Positions 1 to 7,782 of a stretch of 16,966 nucleotides of DNA are shown here, in pieces. Every line of letters begins with the position of its first letter. The stretch's first letter is position 1. The stretch is taken from contig JBGPYM010000036.1 of the NCBI GenBank assembly GCA_041493205.1, positions 1 through 16,966 of the forward strand, in the 5' to 3' direction. Both the position numbers and the translations under genes were made by a program. Source of the stretch: JBGPYM01 sp041493205. Its GTDB lineage: Bacteria > Bacteroidota > Ignavibacteria > UBA10030 > UBA6906. The notes under the pieces are model-generated. The model saw nothing but the letters and a program-made list of their open reading frames with translations. It was not told the origin of the DNA and did not search any database.

Positions 1-1356
1 CGGTTCGTTGACCGGGTGCAGGAGACCCGCACGCCGCTTGTCATATGCCTGTTCGGCACCCCGTACATTGCAACCCAGTTCCCTGCGGCACGTGCGATCC
101 TGTGCGCCTACGGTGACAACGAAGATCAGATGGAGGCGTCTGCGGAAGCGCTCTTCGGAGAAATTCCCCTCCATGGGAGGCTCCCCGTGACAGTGAGTGG
201 GACGATGCCGATCGGAACGGGGATCGAGCTTCCCCAGAGCCAGCTCCGCCGTGACGATCCGGCGGCGGCGGGGTTCAGTCCGGAAGACCTGGCGCACGTG
301 GATGATATTGTCGAACATGCCATCGCCGATTCCGCCTTCCCCGGCGCGCAGGTGGCGGTCATCAGGGGCGGGATGCTGATCTACAACCGTTCCTTCGGGT
401 CTCTTACCTACGGCGCAGGCGCGCAGCCGGTTGACGCGGCAACACGATACGATTGTGCCTCGCTGACCAAAGTCGTTGCCACGACCACGGCGATGATGAG
501 GTTGTACGATTTGAAGAAATACAACCTCGACGATCCGGTGGGAGTGTACCTCCCTGAATTTTCGCGCAACGAGAAATCAACTGTGACAATCCGGCACCTG
601 CTGCTCCACAGGGCCGGGTTTCCTCCGTTTCGTCAACTCTGGAAGATCTGCCCCGACGCGCACTCGGCGATCGACTCCGCCCTCGCGACACCCCTCGTGG
701 CGAAGCCGGGCGACTCAACGATCTACTCCGATCTGGGCATGATCGCGCTGGGCAAGCTCGTGGAAAAGTTCTCCGGGATGCCGCTCGATTCTTTCGTTCG
801 GCGTGAAATTTTTGACCCGCTCCATATGTGCCACACGGGGTTCAGGCCGGATACGACAGTGCGCGAGCGGATCGCCCCGACGGAACTTGACACGGCATGG
901 CGCAAGAGACTGGTGCAGGGGAGCGTGCATGATGAAAACGCTGCGCTGCTCGGCGGAGTCGCCGGTCATGCCGGACTCTTCTCCACCGCCTCCGACCTGG
1001 CCGTCTTCATGCAGATGCTCCTCAACAGGGGAGTCTACGGCGGGAGGAGGTACATCAGCGAGGGGACGATCTACGAATTTCTCGCGAGAAAAGCGCCCGG
1101 ACAGGAGCGATGGTTGGGATGGGATATGTGGTCGATGAGCGGGTCGTCGGGAGGCACGCTCCTTTCACCGTCGTCCTACGGGCACACCGGATTTACCGGC
1201 ACGTCGCTCTGGGCCGACCCGGCGAGAAATCTGGCGGTCGTGTTTCTGACGAACCGGGTCTATCCGACGCGCGCCAATCTGCGCCTGTTGCGCATTCGCC
1301 CCGCTCTGCATGACGCCGTGATACACGCCCTTCAGAGCGCCGGCCCGGGGGAATAA
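1..1356 (+). CDS. NagZ-AmiE fusion, 3' part: GH3 C-terminal domain joined to a beta-lactamase-fold muramyl amidase
   Basis: The reading frame is open to the left edge, so the gene is 5'-truncated and its start and the GH3 catalytic domain lie outside. The first ~75 codons match the end of a glycoside hydrolase family 3 C-terminal domain (CAYGDNEDQMEASAEALFGE, then GRLPVTV). From about codon 95 a serine beta-lactamase/AmiE-type domain follows. It has the SxxK nucleophile motif S-L-T-K (nt 460-471), Y-S-D in the YxN position (nt 724-732), and H-T-G in place of KTG (nt 1183-1191). In Bacillus subtilis, NagZ removes GlcNAc from muropeptides and the beta-lactamase-fold enzyme AmiE then cleaves the peptide from MurNAc; here both activities sit in one chain. 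It heads an operon, with the next start 1 base after its TAA. A generic serine hydrolase role for the C-terminal domain is possible, but the fusion and context favour AmiE. Confidence 0.85.
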   Translation, partial: RFVDRVQETRTPLVICLFGTPYIATQFPAARAILCAYGDNEDQMEASAEALFGEIPLHGRLPVTVSGTMPIGTGIELPQSQLRRDDPAAAGFSPEDLAHVDDIVEHAIADSAFPGAQVAVIRGGMLIYNRSFGSLTYGAGAQPVDAATRYDCASLTKVVATTTAMMRLYDLKKYNLDDPVGVYLPEFSRNEKSTVTIRHLLLHRAGFPPFRQLWKICPDAHSAIDSALATPLVAKPGDSTIYSDLGMIALGKLVEKFSGMPLDSFVRREIFDPLHMCHTGFRPDTTVRERIAPTELDTAWRKRLVQGSVHDENAALLGGVAGHAGLFSTASDLAVFMQMLLNRGVYGGRRYISEGTIYEFLARKAPGQERWLGWDMWSMSGSSGGTLLSPSSYGHTGFTGTSLWADPARNLAVVFLTNRVYPTRANLRLLRIRPALHDAVIHALQSAGPGE

Positions 1357-1357
1357 G

Positions 1358-2695
1358 ATGGCGGCCGAACCGGTCATCACTGTCGGCATCGTCACCGGGC
1401 ACGTGCTGGAGTTTCATTTCCCGGCGGTATTCAGCGCGGACGCCGGGACCATGCGCCTGGAGGGGAACGCGCGCGCCTCGCTCTCCGGATCAAACATCAT
1501 CCTGGAATGCGGCGCCGCACGCATGGAAAGTTCTTCCGCGATCCAGATTGCGCCCGATGGGGGAGCCGGCACCTCCTTCGTCGTCCGGGGCGTTACGATT
1601 GGCCTGAAATTTCACTGGGAACGGAAAGAGGATCAGCGATTTCCCGGAGCCCTCCGGCTTGTGCCATCGGGAGAGGGGATCGTTGCGCTCAACGTCGTGT
1701 CCGTCGAGGAGTATCTCACCAGCGTCATCTCATCGGAGATGAGCGCCGGAAGTTCACGGCACCTGCTGGAGGCGCATGCCATCGTATCGCGGAGCTGGCT
1801 CCTGGCACAGCTCGACCGGTCCCGGGCGCGCAAAGCCCTTCCCGCCCCGCAGTATCCGCAGGTCGAGAGCGCCACACACCGCATCCGGTGGTACGACAGG
1901 GAGGATCACGAGCTGTTTGATGTCTGCGCCGACGACCATTGCCAGCGGTACCAGGGGATGACGAACGCATCGACGCCCGCCGTCCGGCAGGCGGTCGCAG
2001 CGACCCGCGGGACGGTCCTGATGGAGGGAGATGCCGTCTGCGACGCGCGGTTCTCCAAATCCTGCGGCGGAATTTCCGAGCCATTTGCGACTGTGTGGGA
2101 GCCGGTGGACCATCCCGCGCTCGTCAGCGTGGTTGACGCGGACCCGCCGGGACCGGTGCGCGACGTCAGCCGTGAAGCGGACGCCGGCCGCTGGATCCGT
2201 ACTGCACCGCCTGCATTTTGCAACACGGCGGACCCACGGATCCTCTCGCAGGTCCTCCTGCACTACGACCAGGAAACGAAGGACTTCTACCGGTGGCGGG
2301 TGGAGTACCGGCAGGAGGAAATCACGGAACTCATCCGGCGAAAAAGCGGAATCGATTTTGGTCGCATAGTGAATCTCGTCCCCGTGCAGCGCGGGCCGTC
2401 CGGACGCCTGTGCCTCCTGACCATTCAGGGTGAAAAACGGACGGTGACAATCGGCAAGGAGCTGGAGATTCGGCGGACGCTCTCCCCGACCCATCTGTAC
2501 AGCTCCGCATTCGTGGTTGACGCGCCGGGTGAACCCGGGGGAGTGCCCGAACGGTTCGTGCTGACCGGCGCCGGTTGGGGGCATGGCGTCGGCATGTGCC
2601 AGATCGGTGCTGCCGTGATGGGGGAGTCGGGGTACACCGCGGAGAAAATTCTCCGGCATTACTTCAAAGAAACGGAGGTCAGGTGTCTCTACTGA
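1358..2695 (+). CDS. SpoIID/LytB-domain protein lacking a signal peptide
   Basis: A 445-residue protein of the SpoIID/LytB (amidase enhancer/lytic transglycosylase) family. Characteristic parts are SVEEYLTSVISSEM (residues 115-128, with Glu127 at the position of the SpoIID catalytic acid), the following EAHAIVSRSW, a C190-x4-C195 pair before QRYQG, FSKSCGGISEP (232-242), and the closing GWGHGVGMCQIGA (406-418). SpoIID proteins act on glycan strands in the wall and are normally exported or membrane-anchored. This one starts directly with the folded domain (PVITVGIV). The reading frame upstream of the ATG reaches a stop at 1319-1321 with no start codon between, so no signal peptide has been missed. 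A GGGGGA ribosome site lies 6 bases before the start. The family is certain; the cytoplasmic location is inferred. It may act on imported muropeptides or have lost its classical role. Confidence 0.88.
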   Translation: MAAEPVITVGIVTGHVLEFHFPAVFSADAGTMRLEGNARASLSGSNIILECGAARMESSSAIQIAPDGGAGTSFVVRGVTIGLKFHWERKEDQRFPGALRLVPSGEGIVALNVVSVEEYLTSVISSEMSAGSSRHLLEAHAIVSRSWLLAQLDRSRARKALPAPQYPQVESATHRIRWYDREDHELFDVCADDHCQRYQGMTNASTPAVRQAVAATRGTVLMEGDAVCDARFSKSCGGISEPFATVWEPVDHPALVSVVDADPPGPVRDVSREADAGRWIRTAPPAFCNTADPRILSQVLLHYDQETKDFYRWRVEYRQEEITELIRRKSGIDFGRIVNLVPVQRGPSGRLCLLTIQGEKRTVTIGKELEIRRTLSPTHLYSSAFVVDAPGEPGGVPERFVLTGAGWGHGVGMCQIGAAVMGESGYTAEKILRHYFKETEVRCLY

Positions 2696-4440
2696 GAGGT
2701 GTGGCTGCGCTCTTCATCGGGGTCACGCTTGCGGGTGCTTCGGCATCGGCGCAGGTGCCGTTCATGCGGCTTATCGTCCCTGAATCGGACACGGTGCATG
2801 CGTCGTCCCCCGTCTATCGATTGTCCGCGGGCACAAACCGGGGCAACAGCGTGTCCCTCAACGGATCCGCGCTGAAAGTCTATCCTTCCGGAGCGGTCGC
2901 AGGGCTACTCAGCCTCGCCGTGGGCGACAACCATTTCACGCTCCGTGCAACGACCCCGGCGGGAGACACCGCGTCCAAAACCTTTCTGGTGATCCGGGAC
3001 GCGCCGGTGGCAACATCACCCGATTCCGTCGTGATGATCGATACGGTGCTCGTCGAGCCATCAACCGATCAGTGGGTTGATGCCGGGGATCTGCTCGAAG
3101 TCCAGGTGAAGGGGACGCCGGGATGCTCGGCGACTTTCCTCGGCGGCCTCCCCATGAAAGAGCTCCCGCCGGCCGCGGCATCAGGGCTTCGCGGGGTCTA
3201 TCAGGGCATGTACCGCGTCAGGCGGGGAGATACCCTCGCGGCACGACAGATCCCCTTCGTTCTCATCGACAGCATCCGGGGAAGGGCGGTATCGGTCTCA
3301 CCCGGAAAAGTGTCGTTCATGGCGGAAGACTTTCCGCTGGTGGGGGTGACGCGCGGCGATCGTCCAGCGCTGGCGTTCGGACTGGGCGAAGACCGGCTCG
3401 GTGGCGCGAAAATGTCTTTCCTCGTGCCGGGCGTACGTCTCGCAATCGTGGGGAAAAAGAGCGGTATGTACAGGGTTGCGCTTGCCCCCGGCCGGGAGGC
3501 CTGGATCGCGGAAGAATCGGTCGACCTGCTCCCCCGCGGGACGCACCCGCCGGCAGCCCTGACAGGCAACTGGACGGTGACGGGGGATGCGCACTACGAT
3601 TACGTGAACATTGCCATCCCCGAAAAACTTCCCTATGCATCGCTCCAGGAGGCGAACCCCTCACGCATACACGTCGACCTGTTCGGAGCATCGTCCAACA
3701 CGAACTGGGTCATCCAGTCGCTCACCGCAAGCGAGATTACCAATGTCAGCTATGTCCAGCCCGGCACCGGGGTCTTCCGGATCACCCTGGAGCTGAAACA
3801 CAAGCAGATCTGGGGGTATGACATCCGGTACACCGGTGCGGGACTCCAGATCAGGGTCCGTCATCAGCCCGATCGACTCAAGATCAAGGCCCTGACCTTT
3901 GCCCTTGATGCGGGCCACGGCGGCAATAACCTGGGAGCGCTCGGTTCCACCGGTGCGCTGGAAAAGGACGTGAATCTTGCCACCGTGCGTCATCTCAAGG
4001 CGCTCCTCGAAGACCGTGGGGCGCGCGTCATCCTCACGCGTGATACAGACACAAACCTCACCATGGGTGAGCGGGTACGGCGTGTGCTTGCGTCGCCCGC
4101 CGACATTCTGATCGCGGTCCATTCAAATTCCATTGGTGTCACGTCGGATCCCCGCGATACACGCGGCACGAGCACCTACTACAAGTATCCGTGTTATCGG
4201 CCGCTCTCGCTCGCCATTGTGCGTTCCATCCTGAAGTCCGGCCTCCCCCTGAACGGGAACGTCGGGGCATTCAATTTCTCGCTGAACAGCCCGACGGAGC
4301 TGCCGAATGTCCTCGTGGAACTCGCCTTCATGTCCAATCCGGAGGATGAAATGAAGCTCCTCGATGACGGTTTCCGGAAGGAGCTCGCGGAGAGAATTGT
4401 CGACGGGATCGACGATTTTCTCGACGCCTGCGATGAGTAA
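2683..4440 (+). CDS. Exported zinc N-acetylmuramoyl-L-alanine amidase (Amidase_3) with SH3-like and AMIN-like domains
   Basis: A 585-residue secreted amidase that cleaves the MurNAc-L-Ala bond of peptidoglycan. The start chosen is GTG at 2683, with GGAGG at 2674-2678; it overlaps the end of the SpoIID gene by 13 bases and gives a clean signal peptide ending ASA|Q (residues 21-24). The frame is open further upstream from an ATG at 2575, but that would bury the signal. Residues ~27-105 look like an Ig-like beta-sandwich, ~242-286 like an SH3-like module, and ~300-395 like an AMIN-type wall-binding domain. The catalytic domain starts at ~402: DAGHGG (zinc ligand His412), ALEKDVN (Glu427), AVHSN (His480) and the catalytic Glu546 in LVELAFMSNPED. 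All metal and catalytic residues are present. It probably trims stem peptides in the periplasm before uptake by the permease encoded downstream. Confidence 0.93.
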   Translation: MSLLRGVAALFIGVTLAGASASAQVPFMRLIVPESDTVHASSPVYRLSAGTNRGNSVSLNGSALKVYPSGAVAGLLSLAVGDNHFTLRATTPAGDTASKTFLVIRDAPVATSPDSVVMIDTVLVEPSTDQWVDAGDLLEVQVKGTPGCSATFLGGLPMKELPPAAASGLRGVYQGMYRVRRGDTLAARQIPFVLIDSIRGRAVSVSPGKVSFMAEDFPLVGVTRGDRPALAFGLGEDRLGGAKMSFLVPGVRLAIVGKKSGMYRVALAPGREAWIAEESVDLLPRGTHPPAALTGNWTVTGDAHYDYVNIAIPEKLPYASLQEANPSRIHVDLFGASSNTNWVIQSLTASEITNVSYVQPGTGVFRITLELKHKQIWGYDIRYTGAGLQIRVRHQPDRLKIKALTFALDAGHGGNNLGALGSTGALEKDVNLATVRHLKALLEDRGARVILTRDTDTNLTMGERVRRVLASPADILIAVHSNSIGVTSDPRDTRGTSTYYKYPCYRPLSLAIVRSILKSGLPLNGNVGAFNFSLNSPTELPNVLVELAFMSNPEDEMKLLDDGFRKELAERIVDGIDDFLDACDE

Positions 4441-4945
4441 TCCCGCCCTGCGCGCATGGAATGGGGACGATTGCGGCACGGTGCGCAGGATTGCCCTGGA
4501 AACATGGAAGGCAGCCTACGGTTCGTTTATCCCGGAGGCTGACCTGCGGGCGTATCTCGAGCGCCACTATGCCGACCAGGTGCTCCGCGAAAAGGTCGAA
4601 ACCCCGTCGATCCGGGGCTTCATCGCTGCGTGGGATGGCGTCGATGTCGCCTATATGATCCTCTCCCTCTCCGTGCAGGAACATCGCTGTTATGTTTCCT
4701 CCGTGTACGTCCTTCCGGAATACCAGGGAAAGGGGATCGGGAGGGTGCTGCTGGCAGAAGCCCGGCGGTGTGCACGCGCGAACGGTCTCGACAGGATCTG
4801 GCTCGGGGTGATGGTTGATAACACCGCCGCCCGGACATGGTATGAACAGAACGGTTTCCTGTTCACGGAGCGGGCCCCCTTTACGATGGGGGGAACCACC
4901 GTTGAGCACCTCATTGGATACCAGATGATCGACGGAAAGAACTGA
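4433..4945 (+). CDS. GNAT-family N-acetyltransferase
   Basis: A 170-residue cytoplasmic acetyltransferase with the acetyl-CoA-binding motif A, VYVLPEYQGKGIGRVLL (residues 91-107; Q98-x2-G-x-G core), and the later NTAARTWYEQNGF (130-142) typical of the family. The ATG at 4433 overlaps the amidase gene by 8 bases and has no clear ribosome site, so translation is probably coupled. A longer reading from 4364 would overlap the catalytic end of the amidase and adds unrelated residues. The acceptor cannot be read from the sequence. Position between the amidase and the permease suggests an amino sugar or amino acid released from muropeptides, but this is inference only. Confidence 0.85.
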   Translation: MSNPALRAWNGDDCGTVRRIALETWKAAYGSFIPEADLRAYLERHYADQVLREKVETPSIRGFIAAWDGVDVAYMILSLSVQEHRCYVSSVYVLPEYQGKGIGRVLLAEARRCARANGLDRIWLGVMVDNTAARTWYEQNGFLFTERAPFTMGGTTVEHLIGYQMIDGKN

Positions 4946-4948
4946 AGC

Positions 4949-6250
4949 ATGGAATCTCCCTCAGCGGCCGCTTCGCGATCCCCCTGGTCCTGGGTGCCGA
5001 CCCTCTACTTCGCCGAAGGGATTCCCTATGTCATTGTGATGACGGTCTCCGTCATCATGTACAAAAGACTCGGAATCTCCAACACGGACATCGCCCTGTA
5101 CACGAGCTGGCTCTATCTCCCGTGGGTGATCAAGCCCCTCTGGAGTCCGCTCGTGGACATGTTCCGCACAAAGCGGTTCTGGATCGTCTCCCTCCAGCTT
5201 ATTCTCGGGGGGTCGCTCGGCGCGGTCGCGCTTTCCATCACCGCCCCCGATTTCTTCCGGTACTCGCTTGCCGTGCTCTGGCTGGTGGCGTTCAGTTCCG
5301 CCACGCATGACATCGCCGCCGATGGATTCTACATGCTCGGGCTGGAAGAGCACCAGCAGTCTGCCTTTGTCGGCGTGCGGAGCACATTTTACCGGCTTGC
5401 GATGATCTCCGGGCAGGGACTGCTCGTCGTGCTCGCCGGCCAGCTCGAAATCAGTTCGGGCGGGCGGATTGCGTTCGCCTGGTCGGTCACGTTTCTCATC
5501 CTTGCCGGTATGTTTCTCGTCCTGTTCGTCTATCACAGGATCATGCTCCCCCGGCCTCCGTCCGACACGAGCATTCGCACCGAAGCTCCGCTCCGGCAGT
5601 TCTTCATTGTGTTCGCAAAGTTCTTCCGGAAGAAGGGCATCGGTTCGATTCTGGCGTTTCTTCTCCTCTACCGGCTCGGGGAGGCCCAGCTGATCAAGCT
5701 GGTATCGCCATTCCTTCTGGATCCAACCGCTCAGGGGGGGCTCGGGCTCACCACGAGCGAGGTCGGCATTGCGTATGGAACGGTCGGGATCATTGCGCTC
5801 ACCCTGGGGGGACTCCTCGGCGGATATGTGGTGTCCCGGCAGGGGCTGAAATTCTGGCTCTGGCCGATGGTGCTGAGCATCCACCTTCCCGACCTGATGT
5901 TCGTATTTCTCTCGCAGACGCAACCCGCGAATTTTTCAGTCATCTGTGCGGCCGTCGCGGTCGAGCAGTTCGGGTACGGATTCGGGTTCACCGCGTACAT
6001 GCTCTATATGATCATGGTTGCGGAAGGTGATCACAAGACCGCACATTTCGCCCTCTGTACGGGGTTCATGGCGCTCGGGATGATGGCCCCGGGGATGGTC
6101 AGCGGGGCAGTACAGGAATGGCTGGGATACAAACACTTCTTCCTCTGGGTAATACTCTGCACCGTTCCGGGATTCATCGCCGCGGCGCGCGTGAGGATAG
6201 CACCCGGATTCGGTGCAAAAAAGAAACCCGCAACGGAGGGTTCAGTATGA
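4949..6250 (+). CDS. ampG: AmpG/MurT-like MFS permease for muropeptides or amino sugars
   Basis: A 433-residue inner-membrane protein of the major facilitator superfamily, with about 12 hydrophobic segments and a short charged tail (AKKKP near the end). AmpG-type features are YFAEGIPYVIVMTVSV (residues 20-35), LPWVIKPLWSPLVDMFRTKRF (57-77, equivalent to the KFLWSPLMD segment of E. coli AmpG), ATHDIAADGF (119-128) and QFGYGFGFTAYM (340-351). E. coli AmpG is longer (491 residues, 14 segments) and imports GlcNAc-anhydroMurNAc peptides; shorter relatives in Bacteroidota such as MurT of Tannerella import MurNAc. The neighbouring exo-enzymes imply that the substrate is a wall sugar or disaccharide. 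The start lies 3 bases after the GNAT stop. The family is sure; the exact substrate is open. Confidence 0.88.
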   Translation: MESPSAAASRSPWSWVPTLYFAEGIPYVIVMTVSVIMYKRLGISNTDIALYTSWLYLPWVIKPLWSPLVDMFRTKRFWIVSLQLILGGSLGAVALSITAPDFFRYSLAVLWLVAFSSATHDIAADGFYMLGLEEHQQSAFVGVRSTFYRLAMISGQGLLVVLAGQLEISSGGRIAFAWSVTFLILAGMFLVLFVYHRIMLPRPPSDTSIRTEAPLRQFFIVFAKFFRKKGIGSILAFLLLYRLGEAQLIKLVSPFLLDPTAQGGLGLTTSEVGIAYGTVGIIALTLGGLLGGYVVSRQGLKFWLWPMVLSIHLPDLMFVFLSQTQPANFSVICAAVAVEQFGYGFGFTAYMLYMIMVAEGDHKTAHFALCTGFMALGMMAPGMVSGAVQEWLGYKHFFLWVILCTVPGFIAAARVRIAPGFGAKKKPATEGSV

Positions 6251-7779
6251 AGCGGAGAGTCAGAGAATCTCCCGAACGCCCCTTTACTGCATTCATCACG
6301 GATTCCGGGGGAGGAGGGCGCCCGGCGCTGGTGGAGCAACTTGCCGCCTCCCCGCTGGTGGGGCGCATCGTCCTCCTCAACCCGAAGGGAGCATCGCCCG
6401 TCGCTGGAGTTGCGACGATCCGGACAGACGCCGCGCAGTCGGGTGAGACAATCCGCCGGATCGCGGAAGAGACGGACACAGAGTATGTTTTCCTGGTGCT
6501 CGCGGAGTCAGGCATTGAGTTCGGAAGATTCTCCCTGCAACGCTTTGCGGACGTCGCCCGCGCGACGCGCGCCGGTCTCCTCTACAGCGATTACGTGGAA
6601 TGCAGGGGAGTGGAACGGACACCGCATCCGGTCATCCAGTATCAGCAGGGGAGCCTGCGGGACGATTTCGACTTCGGACCTGTGATGGTCTTTGATGCCG
6701 GAGCCCTCCGGGCTGCCATCGGCCGCACACCCCGGGAATCGTACCGCTTTGCAGGTCTGTACGCCGCACGGCTCGGGATCGCCCGATCACGGAATATCAC
6801 GAGGATCCCTGAACCTCTCTATGCCGTCACCGGCGACCGGCGAAAGCAGGACGAGAACCACTTCGCGTATGTCGACCCGCGTCATCGCGCCGTCCAGGTG
6901 GAAATGGAGCATGCTGTCACCGCGCATCTGAAAAAAATCGGCGCGTATGTTTCCCCGTTTGCGTCCCCGTTGAATCTCAACGAGGGGGATTTCCCCGTGC
7001 GGGCTTCGGTGATCATACCGGTCAGAAACCGGGCGGGAACGATCGGCGACGCGGTCTCCTCCGCCCTCCGTCAGAGCGTACCGTTCAGCTTCAATATCCT
7101 GGTCGTCGATAATCACTCGACGGACGGGACCACGCAGATTCTCCGCACATTTGCGGAGCGCGACGGGCGGGTGATCCACCATATCCCCGAACGGGAGGGG
7201 CTCGGCATCGGGGGGTGCTGGAACGAGGCCGTGCATCATCCGCAGTGCGGCAGGTTCGCAGTGCAGCTCGACAGCGACGACGTCTATGCCGACGAAACGA
7301 CACTCATAAAAGTCATCGATACGTTTTACGCCGAGAAGTGCGGGATGGTGGTGGGGAGTTATCGGGTGACCAACATGAAGCTGGAAGAGCTCCCGCCGGG
7401 AGTGATCGATCACCGTGAATGGACGGAGGAAAACGGGCGGAACAACGCCCTGAGGGTCAACGGGTTTGGCGCGCCCCGCGCATTCTTTACACCGTTGCTC
7501 CGCGGGACGCCGTTTCCCGATGTGAGTTACGGGGAGGATTATGCCGTAGGACTCGCCATTTCCCGGGCCCATCGTGTCGGGCGGATCTACGAGCCGATCT
7601 ATCTCTGTCGCCGGTGGGAGGGAAACTCCGATGCCAACATCGACATCACCCGGCTGAACGCTTTTAATGCCTACAAGGATACGATTCGCACGATGGAACT
7701 TCAGATGCGCCAGCGAAAAGCGGAGAATGCCTTGGGGCAACGTCGGGCGCCCAGGCGCCGGCCTGCCGCGGGGCGTTGA
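6247..7779 (+). CDS. Protein with two GT-A-like halves (family 2 glycosyltransferase, C-terminal half intact)
   Basis: A 510-residue cytoplasmic protein starting at ATG 6247, overlapping the permease gene by 4 bases, with GGAGGG at 6235-6240. The C-terminal half (~250-465) is a clear family-2 glycosyltransferase: VRASVIIPVRNRAGTIGDAV (251-270), ILVVDNHSTDGT, the metal-binding D-S-D-D at 342-345, YGEDYAVGLAI (428-438) holding the usual E-D pair, and RRWEGNSDANID. The N-terminal half (~12-215) looks like a diverged copy of the same fold, with LLYSDYVE (111-118) where the first Asp-containing motif would be and no obvious second motif. There is no signal or membrane segment. The tail is rich in Arg and poorly conserved in appearance. 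It lies next to a putative nucleotidyltransferase gene in a wall-recycling operon, so it may use a sugar nucleotide made from salvaged sugar. Acceptor and donor are unknown. Confidence 0.82.
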   Translation: MKRRVRESPERPFTAFITDSGGGGRPALVEQLAASPLVGRIVLLNPKGASPVAGVATIRTDAAQSGETIRRIAEETDTEYVFLVLAESGIEFGRFSLQRFADVARATRAGLLYSDYVECRGVERTPHPVIQYQQGSLRDDFDFGPVMVFDAGALRAAIGRTPRESYRFAGLYAARLGIARSRNITRIPEPLYAVTGDRRKQDENHFAYVDPRHRAVQVEMEHAVTAHLKKIGAYVSPFASPLNLNEGDFPVRASVIIPVRNRAGTIGDAVSSALRQSVPFSFNILVVDNHSTDGTTQILRTFAERDGRVIHHIPEREGLGIGGCWNEAVHHPQCGRFAVQLDSDDVYADETTLIKVIDTFYAEKCGMVVGSYRVTNMKLEELPPGVIDHREWTEENGRNNALRVNGFGAPRAFFTPLLRGTPFPDVSYGEDYAVGLAISRAHRVGRIYEPIYLCRRWEGNSDANIDITRLNAFNAYKDTIRTMELQMRQRKAENALGQRRAPRRRPAAGR

Positions 7780-7782
7780 GAC

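Noticed and set aside
460..1191. Antibiotic-resistance beta-lactamase
   Set aside because: The S-L-T-K/Y-S-D/H-T-G motifs sit in a GH3 fusion in a wall-recycling operon, which fits AmiE-type amidase better than a resistance enzyme.
1754..2659. 301-residue minus-strand open frame opposite the SpoIID gene
   Set aside because: No family resemblance and it overlaps a gene with clear conserved motifs on the other strand.
2575..2682. Upstream extension of the amidase to ATG 2575
   Set aside because: It overlaps the conserved SpoIID C-terminus and would place 36 residues before a clean signal peptide.
4961..5923. Long minus-strand open frame (320 residues) opposite the permease gene
   Set aside because: Highly charged, low-complexity product with no motif, lying entirely over a well-supported membrane protein; such antisense frames are common in GC-rich coding DNA.
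6787..7740. 317-residue minus-strand open frame opposite the glycosyltransferase gene
   Set aside because: Composition mirrors the complementary coding frame; no motif or ribosome site supports it.
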